Assembly: GCF_028368975.1 (NCBI RefSeq)
Contig: NZ_JAQNDM010000002.1
Span: forward strand, 2,304,007 to 2,368,006
DNA from: Stigmatella ashevillena
GTDB lineage: Bacteria > Myxococcota > Myxococcia > Myxococcales > Myxococcaceae
Reading direction: 5' to 3'
DNA length: 64,000 nt
Positions 55,675 through 64,000 of the stretch are shown here, piece after piece (positions within the stretch are counted from its first letter, which is position 1; the number at the start of each line of letters is the position of its first letter). The notes below the pieces were generated by a model that made no database searches, was not told the origin of the DNA, and saw nothing but the letters and a program-made list of their open reading frames with translations. The position numbers and the translations under genes were made by a program.

Positions 55675-56052
55675 GTGCCGAAGATTCACTTCAAGAGCCC
55701 CCTTCAGGAGCTCACCGTCGAGGTAAGGCCGGGGACAACCCTGTTGGATGCGGCCGAGCAGGGCGAGGCCCAGGTGGGCCACAGCTGCGGGGGGGTGTGC
55801 GGGTGCTCCACGTGCCATGTGTGGATCCGCAAGGGGCTGGACTCGCTCTCCGAGCAGGAGGACGCGGAGATGGACCGGTTGGACATGGGCTTCGACGTGC
55901 GGCCCTACTCCCGGCTGAGCTGCCAGACGGCGGTGGGCGTGGACGACGTCCTGGTGGAGATCACCGAGGAGTCCCTGACGGCCTTCATGGACGAGAACCC
56001 CGCCCTCCGGCACCAGTTGGAGGCAGAGGGGAAATGGCCGCTGAAGAAGTGA
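55675..56052 (+). CDS. fdx: ISC-type [2Fe-2S] ferredoxin
   Basis: 125 residues from GTG 55675, starting PKIHFKSPLQELTVEV. Cluster cysteines are at 38, 44, 47 and 83 (HSCGGVCGCSTCHVW and SRLSCQTAV), the adrenodoxin-like pattern of ISC ferredoxin. Cys42 is an extra cysteine as in E. coli Fdx. It gives electrons for cluster formation on IscU. It is the last gene of the isc run. The C-terminus MDENPALRHQLEAEGKW is a conserved tail. Confidence 0.93.
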   Translation: MPKIHFKSPLQELTVEVRPGTTLLDAAEQGEAQVGHSCGGVCGCSTCHVWIRKGLDSLSEQEDAEMDRLDMGFDVRPYSRLSCQTAVGVDDVLVEITEESLTAFMDENPALRHQLEAEGKWPLKK

Positions 56053-56073
56053 TGTTGCCGAAGTCGGTTGTGC

Positions 56074-56102
56074 TTGACGGAGGCGCGTCGGTTCCCTATA
56101 TG
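56074..56102 (+). promoter_or_regulatory. Sigma-70 promoter of tRNA-Leu
   Basis: ttgacg at 56074-56079 and tatatg at 56097-56102 with a 17-base spacer, 26 bases before the tRNA. It is the best sigma-70 match in this part of the window. Confidence 0.75.
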
Positions 56103-56128
56103 TCCGCCCCCACAGCGGCACCCCACCT

Positions 56129-56212
56129 GCCCAGGTGGTGGAATTGGTAGACACACTAGATTCAGGGTCTAGCGCCTGCAAGGGCATGGAGGTTCGAGTC
56201 CTCTCCTGGGCA
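56129..56212 (+). tRNA. tRNA-Leu, anticodon CAG
   Basis: 84 bases. Acceptor gcccagg pairs with cctgggc. The D-arm is gtggaattggtagacac, and the anticodon arm ctaga-ttCAGgg-tctag gives anticodon CAG (reads CUG, the main Leu codon of this genome). A long variable arm typical of class II tRNAs precedes the T-arm gagg-ttcgagt-cctc. The discriminator is A; CCA is not encoded. Confidence 0.95.
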
Positions 56213-56214
56213 CT

Positions 56215-56259
56215 GAAGAAGGGCCCCGGCTTTCACAGCCGGGGCCCTTCTTCTTTTCT
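56215..56259 (+). terminator. Intrinsic terminator behind tRNA-Leu
   Basis: gaagaagggccccggc pairs perfectly with gccggggcccttcttc over a 7-base loop, followed by ttttct. It serves the tRNA and, read the other way, stands at the end of the flippase-like gene. Confidence 0.9.
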
Positions 56260-56264
56260 GGCCC

Positions 56265-57374
56265 TCAGGGCGCTACGGGCTCCACGGCTTCGTGGGCCAC
56301 GTGCTGCGTGGCCTCCCGGGCCAGGCTGCCGCCCCGCCGCAAGTCCTTCAGGCGCAGCTTGCGCCGGTGGACGGAGAAGGCCCCCACGGAGGCTTGGCTC
56401 AGCACCGTGCCCAGGTGGGTGAGCGTGGAGAAAGCCGCGGCATCCGCCTCCGAGGCCCCCAGGCTGCGCGCCGCCCAGCTGGTCACGAAGTAGTAGATGC
56501 CCATGCCCGCGGGCACCCCCGGCAGCGACTGGCCCAGGGCAATGGCGCCCAGCACGACGGCCCCGGCGAACACGCCGCCGGGAATCTTCAGCCCCTGCAA
56601 GGCCAGTCCGTAGGCCAGCGCCGGGGCCAGGACGGGCCCCACGGAGAACACGAGCGCCACCGCCATGCCTCGGAAGCTGCGCGCCGTGCCCAGCCCATCC
56701 GCCACGTGCTGGAGGAGGTTCTGGACGCGCGGCAACCGGTGGCGGCGGTGCAGCCCCTGGGCGAGGGGCTGCGCATAGTGGGCCAGCAACACCACGAGTG
56801 CGACCAAGCCAATGCACAGGGAGACCGCCACCTTCAGGGCCTTCTCGAAGTGCACCATCGTCTCCGCGAAGGGCCCCAGGAAGGACAGGGCCACCAGGCC
56901 CATGAGCGCGGTGAACTCCAGCAGCTTGCACACCGCCACCGAGCCCAGGCACTGGAGGAAGGGCAACCGCTGGGTACGGGACATCAAGAAAGAGCGGATG
57001 AAGTCCCCCAGCTTCCCCGGCAGCGCGTTGTGCGTGAAGGCACCGATCGCCACCAAGTGGTAGCGCTCCGCGAAGGGCACCGGCTTCTGGAGCGTGCGCT
57101 GCCACTGGATCGCCCGCAGGGGGATGATGGAAGCGGACAGCAGCAGGAACGGAATGAGCCACGGCAGGTGGCCCGGCAGATCGCTGAAGAACTCCCGCAG
57201 GGGGAAGCGGGGCGTGAGCAACGGCCCCGGGGCTCTCAGGTGCCAATGGAAGAAGGCCGTGGAGATGAGGACGGCGGAGAGCACCAGGCCCACCACGCCC
57301 ATCAGCACCTTCAGGACGGTCCGGCCCCAGGAGGGCTTTGGCTTCACTGCCTCGTGTTGTTCCCGTTCAGGCAA
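56265..57374 (-). CDS. Flippase-like integral membrane protein (lysylphosphatidylglycerol synthase TM family)
   Basis: 369 residues with eight or so transmembrane helices (for example VLMGVVGLVLSAVLISTAF). The family marks AFTHNALPGKLGDFIRSFLM and the late GQSLPGVPAGMGIYYFVTSW match UPF0104, related to the membrane half of MprF and to glycolipid flippase-like proteins. The charged C-terminus is cytoplasmic. It overlaps the phosphodiesterase-like gene by eight bases, so the two are co-made. Its lipid substrate is unknown. Placement after the mevalonate genes makes an isoprenoid-linked lipid possible. Confidence 0.85.
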   Translation of the reverse strand: MPEREQHEAVKPKPSWGRTVLKVLMGVVGLVLSAVLISTAFFHWHLRAPGPLLTPRFPLREFFSDLPGHLPWLIPFLLLSASIIPLRAIQWQRTLQKPVPFAERYHLVAIGAFTHNALPGKLGDFIRSFLMSRTQRLPFLQCLGSVAVCKLLEFTALMGLVALSFLGPFAETMVHFEKALKVAVSLCIGLVALVVLLAHYAQPLAQGLHRRHRLPRVQNLLQHVADGLGTARSFRGMAVALVFSVGPVLAPALAYGLALQGLKIPGGVFAGAVVLGAIALGQSLPGVPAGMGIYYFVTSWAARSLGASEADAAAFSTLTHLGTVLSQASVGAFSVHRRKLRLKDLRRGGSLAREATQHVAHEAVEPVAP

Positions 57375-58959
57375 GGTAGGCCTCCGAGAGCCGTTGGTGC
57401 AGGTTCACGCAATGGGTCAGGCCCGAGAGATCCACGGGCCCCTCCCCCGGCCAGCACACCGTGCTGCACGTCTCCGTCCGCGTGAGCCCACCGTGAGAGC
57501 CAAACTCCCAGGCAAAGCCCACCGTGGCCCCGGGCCGCACAGCCTCACCGAAGAGGACCAAATCCCCCGCGGTGGGCATGAAGGGCAGTTCGTGCAGGTA
57601 GTTCGCGACGGCGTGGCGGCTGAACTCCTCCGCCAGGGGGGCCCTTTCAATCTCTTCCGCGCCATAGACTTTCCCCTTCACCAACGCCACCGCCGCGCTA
57701 CCGCGCCGCAGGGCCACCAGGCCGATGTCCGGATGGAGCGAGGCCCGCGCCAGCACGTCCCGGTGGTGCGCCAGCAGCTCCCGCGCCTCCAACGGCTGGC
57801 GGCGCCGCGTCAGATAGACGTGGGCGAAGTTGCCCGACTCGACCACCACCGGCGCCTCCGGGGGCATGCGCTCACCGGCCCCCAGCGGCGCACGTCCTTC
57901 CAACAACCCGCGGGCCACGGCCTCTGGCAAGGGTGCCGAGGGTCCTCTCAGCAGCATGTCTTCCAGGCGCCGCCCTTGGCGTTGCTCGAAGGGAAGGCTT
58001 TCCACATGGCCATGGTCGGTGAGGAAGATGAGATCGTACGGGCGCTCGACGGTGCGGGCCATCGCGTACAGCTCCGCGAGGTAGCCATCCACGCGCTCCA
58101 GCTCCGCGAGCGCCTGCTCCGAACGAGGCCCCCGACGGTGCGCCACTTCGTCGTAATTGCCGAACACGAGATAGAGGATGGGGACGCCGCGCACCATGTC
58201 CACCAGCGCTTTGGTGTGAGCAAAGCTCCACCCCAGCCGCTGCAACAACACACGGCTGATGAGAAAGCCCCCCTCGTGCCGGAAGTCCTGAAGCGCACTT
58301 CCCCAGCGCCAGACCTCGCCCAGCGCATGCACGGTGTCCTTTCCCAGCAAGCGCAGGTACCGCCAGGGGCTCATCGTGCGCGCCGCCAGGAGCCCCTCCA
58401 TCTCCGGGAACAGCGAGCGCGCCATCACCCTCAGGCTCGACAAGGTGCTCATGCACACCCGGTTGCCCGCCCCGCCCCGGAACAACGAAAAGTACGTGTG
58501 CCCCCCTTCCGAGAACAGGCGAGGGCGCCGCGTGTGCCCCAGCCGCTGTTCAATCTCCAGCGCGTCCCGGGGCGTGTTCATCTGCACCCGCCGCCCCAGC
58601 TCGCGATCGAACCACGAGTAGGCAGGGAGGTTCGGGTGTTCAATCCCGTAGAGGAGCCCCGCTTGAAAGCAGGGCGTGGAGGCAGGGGAGCCCCAGAAAG
58701 CATCCTCGAGGTGGTACGCCCCCGAGCGCACCAAGCGCGAGAAGAAGGGCATGCGCCCGGTCCGCACCGCCTCATCCAGCAGGTTTTTGGGAACCCCGTC
58801 CAGGTGGACGAGCACCAGGCGCCGCTGCCTCGTCGCAGCCACCTTCGGCACCGAACGGCCGATGCGCTGGGCAAGGCCACGCGCCCAGGCGTGCATGTCC
58901 GAGGTGAGTACCTTGCTCACGTTGATTGGCTCCCCGCTCCAGCGAGCGAAGGTGCGCAT
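57367..58959 (-). CDS. Alkaline-phosphatase-superfamily (phosphodiesterase-like) protein
   Basis: 530 residues. Metal-binding and nucleophile regions: LVLVHLDGVPKNLLDEAVRT, then AFWGSPASTPCFQAGLLYG with the likely Thr/Ser nucleophile, FGNYDEVAHRRGPRS, and LIFLTDHGHVESLPF. This is the pattern of the type I phosphodiesterase/nucleotide pyrophosphatase group. There is no signal peptide. Its start lies 74 bases after the mvaK2 stop in the same direction, so it may be read with the mevalonate operon. Hydrolysis of a phosphoester is likely, the substrate unknown. Confidence 0.85.
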   Translation of the reverse strand: MRTFARWSGEPINVSKVLTSDMHAWARGLAQRIGRSVPKVAATRQRRLVLVHLDGVPKNLLDEAVRTGRMPFFSRLVRSGAYHLEDAFWGSPASTPCFQAGLLYGIEHPNLPAYSWFDRELGRRVQMNTPRDALEIEQRLGHTRRPRLFSEGGHTYFSLFRGGAGNRVCMSTLSSLRVMARSLFPEMEGLLAARTMSPWRYLRLLGKDTVHALGEVWRWGSALQDFRHEGGFLISRVLLQRLGWSFAHTKALVDMVRGVPILYLVFGNYDEVAHRRGPRSEQALAELERVDGYLAELYAMARTVERPYDLIFLTDHGHVESLPFEQRQGRRLEDMLLRGPSAPLPEAVARGLLEGRAPLGAGERMPPEAPVVVESGNFAHVYLTRRRQPLEARELLAHHRDVLARASLHPDIGLVALRRGSAAVALVKGKVYGAEEIERAPLAEEFSRHAVANYLHELPFMPTAGDLVLFGEAVRPGATVGFAWEFGSHGGLTRTETCSTVCWPGEGPVDLSGLTHCVNLHQRLSEAYLA

Positions 58960-59033
58960 CCGGAGCCCAGGCAGCCATCAAGGCCCGCCGGCCTTCTTGC
59001 TGAGCAGGCAGGCGAGGGGCGGACAGCAAGGCG

Positions 59034-60113
59034 CTACGCGTGCGCGTCCAACCACGTCCGCAGGCGTGAATCCGGTTGAGCCTCTCCCCGAAGCCCTGGC
59101 TCCGCCTCGAGGGCCATCGTGTGGAAGCCCCGCGACTCCAGGCCCTTCATCAACTCAGCGCGGACGTCCACGCCCGGCGCAAAGAGGATGCACCCATCGC
59201 CTCCTCCCGCGCCGGACTGCTTTCCCGCGCACCCATACGAGGCGGCGATGGCCAACACCCGGCGCATGCTCTCCGTCTCGGTGGGCCCCAGTTCCTGCAA
59301 CAGCCGCTGCTGCGCCGTCACGGCCTCCGAGAACACCTGGAAGTCCCCGCCGCCCAGCCCTTCTTCGATGGCGTGCCCCAGCGCGTCCGAGCGCTCCACG
59401 AACGTCTGGCGCCCGGATTCGGCCAGCCGCGCTTCCACCTGGGAGATGAGCACACGCGTGGAGGCGCTCTCGCCCGTGAAGGCGTAGGCCATCGCCAACT
59501 TTGGCGCGGGCAGCCGCCACACATCCACAGAAGGCGCTTCCAGCAAGGCGGCCCGGAAGCCTCCCGCGCTGGAGGCCGCCAGGAGCGCCGAGGTGTCATA
59601 GCGCCGGTAGCGCAACAGGCCACCCGCGAAGCTCGCCGCCACGTCTCCGCCACTGCCCTTCCCACCCTGCCCCAGCGCATGCGCCACCAGGGACAGCTTC
59701 AACGTGTCGAAGCGCTCCTCCAGGATGAACCGCGCCGCGTCCGCGGCCAGCACCGTCGCGCACGCGCTCCCGCCCATGCCCAGCTTGAGCCCGCCCGGCC
59801 CCACCGCGGAAGGGGCGATCGCCAGCTCGAAGCCCACGCTCTGACGGCCGTGCGCTCGCAGCGCCTCGTCCAGCGTGCGCGCCACGAAGGAGAACCCCGG
59901 GGGCACTTCCCGCTCCCACCGGACGCCCTTGGGCGTCGCGCTGCCCGCCAACGTGCCCTCTTCCAGGCACACGTGGACCCGCGCATCCGGCCGCCTCCGC
60001 ACCAGCGCCGCCGTCCGAGGCGCCACCGCCGCCACCCGGGACATTCCGCCCCACAACACGGCGTACTCCCCGGAGACGAACAGCTTCCCCGGCGCGGAGA
60101 GGGCGCGTTCCAT
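59034..60113 (-). CDS. mvaK2: Phosphomevalonate kinase (GHMP family)
   Basis: 359 residues from ATG 60113, which overlaps the mvaD stop (TGATG). GHMP motifs: SAPGKLFVSGEYAVLWGG, KLGMGGSACATVLAADA (ATP loop) and GAGGGDGCILFAPG. It phosphorylates mevalonate-5-phosphate, and position next to mvaD and mvaK1 supports that. Compared with mevalonate kinase here it has the longer middle part usual in MvaK2. The ORF extends upstream to 60185 but only in antisense-like sequence. Confidence 0.88.
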   Translation of the reverse strand: MERALSAPGKLFVSGEYAVLWGGMSRVAAVAPRTAALVRRRPDARVHVCLEEGTLAGSATPKGVRWEREVPPGFSFVARTLDEALRAHGRQSVGFELAIAPSAVGPGGLKLGMGGSACATVLAADAARFILEERFDTLKLSLVAHALGQGGKGSGGDVAASFAGGLLRYRRYDTSALLAASSAGGFRAALLEAPSVDVWRLPAPKLAMAYAFTGESASTRVLISQVEARLAESGRQTFVERSDALGHAIEEGLGGGDFQVFSEAVTAQQRLLQELGPTETESMRRVLAIAASYGCAGKQSGAGGGDGCILFAPGVDVRAELMKGLESRGFHTMALEAEPGLRGEAQPDSRLRTWLDAHA

Positions 60114-61099
60114 CAGAAGAGGTGCTCGCTCTTCAGCACCGCATCCCCGCCCGGCACGCACCGCACCACGTCCACCGCGCCGCAAGCCCGCGCCAGCGCC
60201 TCGGCCGCCACCTCATGGGCCGCGTCCGTCAGCAGCACTGGGTTGGGCCCCGCGTCCAGCGTGAACCACACCGGCATGCCCTTCTTGCGCTGCTCACTCA
60301 GGTGCTCGATGAGCCCCAGCGTGCTCGGGTGCATGTAGCTGAGCGGCGGATCCGCCGCGAACGACGTGGCGTGCATGCGCCAGGCGTTGCGCTCGCTCAG
60401 CGCCCCCAGTCCTTGCAAGTCCTTGCGCTGGATGAGCTCCACGGCCCGGGGAATCTCGGCCTCCGCGTCCTTGGCCCACGCGGCGTAGTACGGGCTCGTC
60501 TCCACCGTGAGCTTCATCCCATCCCGCGACTTCACCGCCTTCTCCTCGCGGTTGAGGATGGCCACCACCATGCGCAGTTCCGGCCAGTGCCCCTCGGCGA
60601 AGCGCTGCACCGCGAAGCTGTCCGCGCCATCGTCGCGCTCTCCCCGCCGCCACTCGCAGAAGCCTCCCTGGATGCTGCGGCACGCCGAGCCACTGCCCAG
60701 CCGGGCCAGGAGGCTCGCCGCTTGAGGATCCGAAGGAAGTCCCGCCGCGGCCCGGGCCGCCACCGCCAGCGCCGCGAAGCCCGCCGCGCTGCTGGCCAGT
60801 CCCGCCGCCGCCGGAAAGTCCCCGCGCGACACCATCCGCGCGGGCCCCAGCGCGCCGCCCGCCTCCACCTTCACCGCCTCCAGCACCCGGAGGACCCGAT
60901 CCCGCTCACTGCCCTTGGCCGCATGGCCGTTGATCTCCACCTGATCCGTGCTGGCGCCAAACTCCACCGTCGTGGTGACGGACATGGGGGAGAGCGTCAG
61001 GGACAGGCTCGATTGATGGGGCAGGATGAGCGCGTCGTCCCGCTTTCCCCAATACTTCACCAAGGCGATGTTGGGATGCGCCAGGGCAGTCGCTTTCAT
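60113..61099 (-). CDS. mvaD: Diphosphomevalonate decarboxylase
   Basis: 328 residues from ATG 61099. Conserved parts are present: HPNIALVKYWGKRDDALILP, PHQSSLSLTLSPM, GDFPAAAGLASSAAGFAALA (ATP loop), SGSACRSIQGGFCEW and the catalytic Asp in WFTLDAGPNP. It makes isopentenyl diphosphate from mevalonate diphosphate with ATP. The stop overlaps the start of mvaK2; mvaK1 ends eight bases upstream. Confidence 0.95.
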   Translation of the reverse strand: MKATALAHPNIALVKYWGKRDDALILPHQSSLSLTLSPMSVTTTVEFGASTDQVEINGHAAKGSERDRVLRVLEAVKVEAGGALGPARMVSRGDFPAAAGLASSAAGFAALAVAARAAAGLPSDPQAASLLARLGSGSACRSIQGGFCEWRRGERDDGADSFAVQRFAEGHWPELRMVVAILNREEKAVKSRDGMKLTVETSPYYAAWAKDAEAEIPRAVELIQRKDLQGLGALSERNAWRMHATSFAADPPLSYMHPSTLGLIEHLSEQRKKGMPVWFTLDAGPNPVLLTDAAHEVAAEALARACGAVDVVRCVPGGDAVLKSEHLF

Positions 61100-61107
61100 G
61101 GAAGCCC

Positions 61108-62040
61108 TCACAGCGCCCGCGGTCCCGCGAGCTGGCTGGTGAAACACCGGACCCCCAGCTCCAGCAGCTTCGCCACCGCCGGCTCGGGCTCCAAGAAGAG
61201 GCCAATGACGGCGCCGCCGTCACCTCCAGCCCCCGTCAGCTTCGCGCCCAGGGCCCCCAGGCCCCGCAGCCGGTACACCATCTCCTCCAGCGGCGGCGAG
61301 GACAGCCCGAGCGCCGCCAGCAGTCCCTGGTTGACGTTCATCACGTCCCCCAGGGTCTCCAGATCGCCCTGCTCCACCGCCTTGGCCCCCTCGGAGGCCA
61401 GGGTGCCGATCTGCTTGAACAGCCGCGTGTACCGGTCCGGCCAGCGGGCCTGGCGCGCACGCAGGGCCGCCACCGTGTGCTTGGTGGGGCTGCGGTCCCC
61501 CACCAAGGCCACCAGCACCTTGAGCGGACGCGGGCTCTTCAGGATCCGCACCCGCCCCGTGGACTGGCCCGGGTGGCGCTTGTAGAGCAGCAGCTTCTGC
61601 TGAGCGCTCGTGGTGTGGTCCACACCCGAGGGCGTGCCGTGGAACTCCTGCTCCATCTCCAGGGCCAGCCGCGCCACCTCCTCAGGCGAGTCGTCCTGGC
61701 CCGCTGCCTTCAGCAGCACGCGGGTGCTGGCCACCGCGAGCGCCCCGGAGCTGCCCAGCCCCATGGACAGCGGCAGCTCGGACTCCAGCGTCACCTTCAC
61801 CGCCGGGCTCCCACACAGCGCGGCGGCGCGCTGGAAGGCCTGGGTGAGCAGGTTGCGCTGGGCACGGCTGAGCGTCCCCGGCAACGAGAGGTGACACCGC
61901 TTCGACGGCACTGCCCGCGCCGTCACGCCGTACGACAGGGGGCCGGCCAAGGCCGGATGCCCGTACACCACACTGTGTTCGCCCAGCAGAATGACCTTGC
62001 CGGCGCCAAAGCCCACCCACGGGGCCGCCCTTGAATTCAT
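61108..62040 (-). CDS. mvaK1: Mevalonate kinase
   Basis: 310 residues from ATG 62040. It has GAGKVILLGEHSVVYGHPAL (N-terminal GHMP motif), PLSMGLGSSGALAVAS (ATP loop), and KLTGAGGDGGAVIGLF. The catalytic Asp lies in TPSGVDHTTSAQQKL. Family length is about 310-330. The upstream extension to 62121 is rejected because the conserved start is at 62040. It lies 28 bases after mvaA. Confidence 0.94.
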   Translation of the reverse strand: MNSRAAPWVGFGAGKVILLGEHSVVYGHPALAGPLSYGVTARAVPSKRCHLSLPGTLSRAQRNLLTQAFQRAAALCGSPAVKVTLESELPLSMGLGSSGALAVASTRVLLKAAGQDDSPEEVARLALEMEQEFHGTPSGVDHTTSAQQKLLLYKRHPGQSTGRVRILKSPRPLKVLVALVGDRSPTKHTVAALRARQARWPDRYTRLFKQIGTLASEGAKAVEQGDLETLGDVMNVNQGLLAALGLSSPPLEEMVYRLRGLGALGAKLTGAGGDGGAVIGLFLEPEPAVAKLLELGVRCFTSQLAGPRAL

Positions 62041-62068
62041 AGCGTGTCGAGAGAGAGTGTCTGAGCGC

Positions 62069-63397
62069 CTAGCCCGCAGTCCCCGTGGCAGCGGCAGCCT
62101 CGTCAGGAGACAGCGCGGCAATGAGCTCGCGCGCCTTCTCTACCTTGATAGGACCCACCTTCACCAGTTCGTTGGCGATCTTCTCCACCCAGTCTCCCCG
62201 CGCGCCCGCCGTCACGGCCACGCACCGCGCGTGCATCGCCATGTGGCCCTTCTGGATGCCCACGCTGCCCAGCGCCCGCACCGCCGCGAAGTTCTGCGCC
62301 AGGCCCACCGCCGCGAACACCATGGACATCTCGCGCACGGTGTGCGCCTGCATCAGCTTGAGCGCCACCTGCACGCCCGGGTGAATCTTGATGGGGCCGC
62401 CCACCAGCCCCAGCGCCAGCGGCAGTTCGATGCGGCCCACCAAGTGGCCCTCTTCCAGGTGCCAGGTGGACAGCGGCCGGTACTGCCCATCGCGGCACGC
62501 GAAGGCATGCGCCCCCGCCTCGATGGCACGCCAGTCCTGGCCCGTGGCGATGGCCACCGCGTCGATGCCGTTCATCACGCCCTTGTTGTGCGTGGCCGCC
62601 CGGTACGGATCCGCCTGGGCGAAGCGGCTCGCCTGGGAGATGCCCTCGGCGATCAGCTCGCCGGGCAGCTCGAAGTCCGCCAGCGCCGCCACCGGAATGT
62701 GGCACATGGCGCGCGCCAGCCGGCGGTCCGCCAGGTTCGAGAGGATCCGCAGGTACACCTTGCCCCCGGTGATCTGCTCGATCAGCGGAGAGATGCCCTC
62801 GGCCATGGTGTTGATGAGGTTGGCGCCCATGGCCTCCTGCGTGTCGACGAGCAGGTGGACGATGAGCAAGGGCTCGCCGCGCGGGCCCTCGGGCGCAGGC
62901 AGCAGCCGAACCTCCACGTCCTTGGCCCCTCCGCCCCGGCGGATCATCGACGGGTGGAAGCTGTTGGCCAGCGCGAGCAATTGCTCCTTGTGATCCAGGA
63001 TCTTCCGCGTGGCCTCGGTCGGGTCTCCGTACCGGGTCAGCTGCACCTGGCCGATCATCATCGAGTCGTCGGCCTCGGCGGTGAAGCCGCCTGCCTCACG
63101 GACGATCTTCGCGGCGAAGGAGACGGCGGCCACCACGGAGGGCTCCTCGACGGCCATTGGCACGAGGTAGTCGCGCCCGTTGACCATCATGTTCAGCCCC
63201 AGCCCCAGCGGCAGCGAGAACGTGCCCACGGCGTTCTCGATCATCTGGTTGGCCAGGGCGGTGTGCAGACTCCCGTGGCCGCTCAACAGCTCCATCTCCT
63301 CCTTGGAAAGGCGGAACATCTGGGCGATCTGCGCGCGGCGCTCCTCGATCGGCAGCTTGTGGAACCCTGCGAGCCTAGACGTCACAAAGTCAGACAT
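62069..63397 (-). CDS. mvaA: Hydroxymethylglutaryl-CoA reductase, class II type
   Basis: 442 residues from ATG 63397 (AAGGAAT before). It starts MSDFVTSRLAGFHKLPIEER like class II enzymes. The core has ENAVGTFSLPLGLGLN, NHNKGV-like THNKGVMNGIDAVAIATGQD with the catalytic Lys/Asp, and a C-terminal His near IQKGHMAMHARCVAV. It reduces HMG-CoA to mevalonate. It follows fni by 33 bases. Confidence 0.95.
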   Translation of the reverse strand: MSDFVTSRLAGFHKLPIEERRAQIAQMFRLSKEEMELLSGHGSLHTALANQMIENAVGTFSLPLGLGLNMMVNGRDYLVPMAVEEPSVVAAVSFAAKIVREAGGFTAEADDSMMIGQVQLTRYGDPTEATRKILDHKEQLLALANSFHPSMIRRGGGAKDVEVRLLPAPEGPRGEPLLIVHLLVDTQEAMGANLINTMAEGISPLIEQITGGKVYLRILSNLADRRLARAMCHIPVAALADFELPGELIAEGISQASRFAQADPYRAATHNKGVMNGIDAVAIATGQDWRAIEAGAHAFACRDGQYRPLSTWHLEEGHLVGRIELPLALGLVGGPIKIHPGVQVALKLMQAHTVREMSMVFAAVGLAQNFAAVRALGSVGIQKGHMAMHARCVAVTAGARGDWVEKIANELVKVGPIKVEKARELIAALSPDEAAAATGTAG

Positions 63398-63430
63398 TAC
63401 CCATTCCTTCCAAAACCGTGAGGACACCCT

Positions 63431-64000
63431 CTACAGCGCTGCGAGCCAATCCTTCAGTTCACCCGTCTTGATCACCGGGCGGCGCCGCAGTTCGGCACAC
63501 CCTCTGCTTCCGGTCAGGAGCATGGCCTGACGCAGTCCTGCCAGGATGAGCTGGAGGGCCTTCTCCGCGCCCGCCAGTCCCCCTTCCTGCTGAGCCTTGA
63601 AGAGGGGCAGGGCCATGCCCGCCACGTCCGCGCCCAAGGCGAGCACTTTCGCCACGTCCAGGCCCGTGCGAATGCCTCCCGAGGCGACCAGCCGCACCTC
63701 CGGCCCCACTGCATGGCGCACGGAGGCAGCGGCCGCCGCGGTGGGAATCCCCCAACTGGAGAACTCGGCGCCCAGCTCCGCCAGGAGGCCCTTGGCCCGG
63801 AGCTGCTCCACCCGCACCCAGGAGGTGCCACCCAGTCCAGAGACATCGATGTTGCGCACCCCGAGTTCCTTCAGGCGGCGGGCCACATCCGGACCGATGC
63901 CGCAGCCGGTCTCCTTCACCAGCAGCCGCGCGCCGAAGGCTTTCACCAGCCCCTCCACCACCCCATAACCCCCGCGGAAGTCGCGATCGCCCTCGGGCTG
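63431..64000 (-). CDS. fni: Type 2 isopentenyl-diphosphate isomerase, partial (runs off window end)
   Basis: The last 189 codons are visible, from QPEGDRDFRGGYG at the window edge to the stop. FMN-binding motifs of the type 2 isomerase are present: VKETGCGIGPDVARRL, NIDVSGLGGTSWVRVE, VASGGIRTGLDVAKVLALGA and a closing GSRGCAELRRRPVI-type tail. It interconverts isopentenyl and dimethylallyl diphosphate using reduced FMN. It is the first visible gene of the mevalonate run; the promoter lies outside the window. Confidence 0.93.
   Translation of the reverse strand, partial: QPEGDRDFRGGYGVVEGLVKAFGARLLVKETGCGIGPDVARRLKELGVRNIDVSGLGGTSWVRVEQLRAKGLLAELGAEFSSWGIPTAAAAASVRHAVGPEVRLVASGGIRTGLDVAKVLALGADVAGMALPLFKAQQEGGLAGAEKALQLILAGLRQAMLLTGSRGCAELRRRPVIKTGELKDWLAAL

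Noticed and set aside
60122-61585. Plus-strand frame across the mevalonate genes
   Set aside because: Arg/His-rich shadow opposite mvaD and mvaK1, both with intact motifs.

Overview
The window looks like chromosomal DNA of a myxobacterium (order Myxococcales, probably the Cystobacter/Stigmatella/Archangium side, though the genus cannot be fixed from sequence alone). Supporting signs are the high GC with strong third-position G/C bias, a PEGA-tailed eukaryote-like Ser/Thr kinase, many secreted lipoproteins built from repeat domains (LVIVD, RCC1, bacterial Ig), a two-gene cassette resembling the outer-membrane-exchange toxins of Myxococcus, and a complete mevalonate-pathway operon.

Layout. 1-14.7 kb is ordinary host DNA. 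It holds a circularly permuted ATP-grasp/alpha-E pair, a secreted polyglycine-tract protein followed by a HEAT-repeat protein, a PQQ-type sugar dehydrogenase lipoprotein coupled to an LVIVD lipoprotein, a ricin-thaumatin lipoprotein, a Ser/Thr kinase, an RCC1 lipoprotein with a TPR-like partner, and tag.

14.7-36 kb is a plastic accessory region. It contains an ilvD of alphaproteobacterial appearance, a doubly frameshifted family gene, a two-piece YeeE-type sulfur transporter, an Ig-repeat exoprotein and a PL7 alginate lyase. Next come an IS66 relic, a candidate lipoprotein toxin/immunity pair between two arrays of ~35-bp repeats, and an internally deleted IS1182 copy. Then follow an actinomycete-like solo PTS EIIB gene between two 146-bp direct repeats (the second abutting a tRNA/tmRNA 3'-end sequence), an ORF that looks like a toxin N-terminus fused to a DUF4265 protein, and a foreign-looking BNR-repeat protein. 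Last are a GDSL-esterase/AbfB gene cut by a full-length IS1182 that duplicated CTAG, an IS110 scrap, and a divergent LysR/isochorismatase-hydrolase pair.

36-64 kb returns to host housekeeping and signalling genes. These are rtcBA with divergent rtcR and a recognisable sigma-54 promoter; a beta-propeller/cytochrome c protein in line with a sensor kinase and response regulator; a DTW-domain RNA-modification gene; a short DsbD; a band-7 coiled-coil protein; and the isc cluster (iscS-iscU-iscA-hscB-hscA-fdx) behind a sigma-70-like promoter with an Rrf2-like dyad. A tRNA-Leu(CAG) with its own promoter and terminator follows. Finally, on the minus strand, the mevalonate operon runs fni-mvaA-mvaK1-mvaD-mvaK2, followed in the same direction by a phosphodiesterase-like protein and a flippase-like membrane protein.

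The parts most likely to reward follow-up are the toxin/immunity-like cassettes and their flanking repeats (23.7-28.5 kb), the IS1182 insertion whose excision in silico rebuilds an intact reading frame, and the ricin-thaumatin fusion lipoprotein. No database search could be run; family names rest on motifs recognised by eye.
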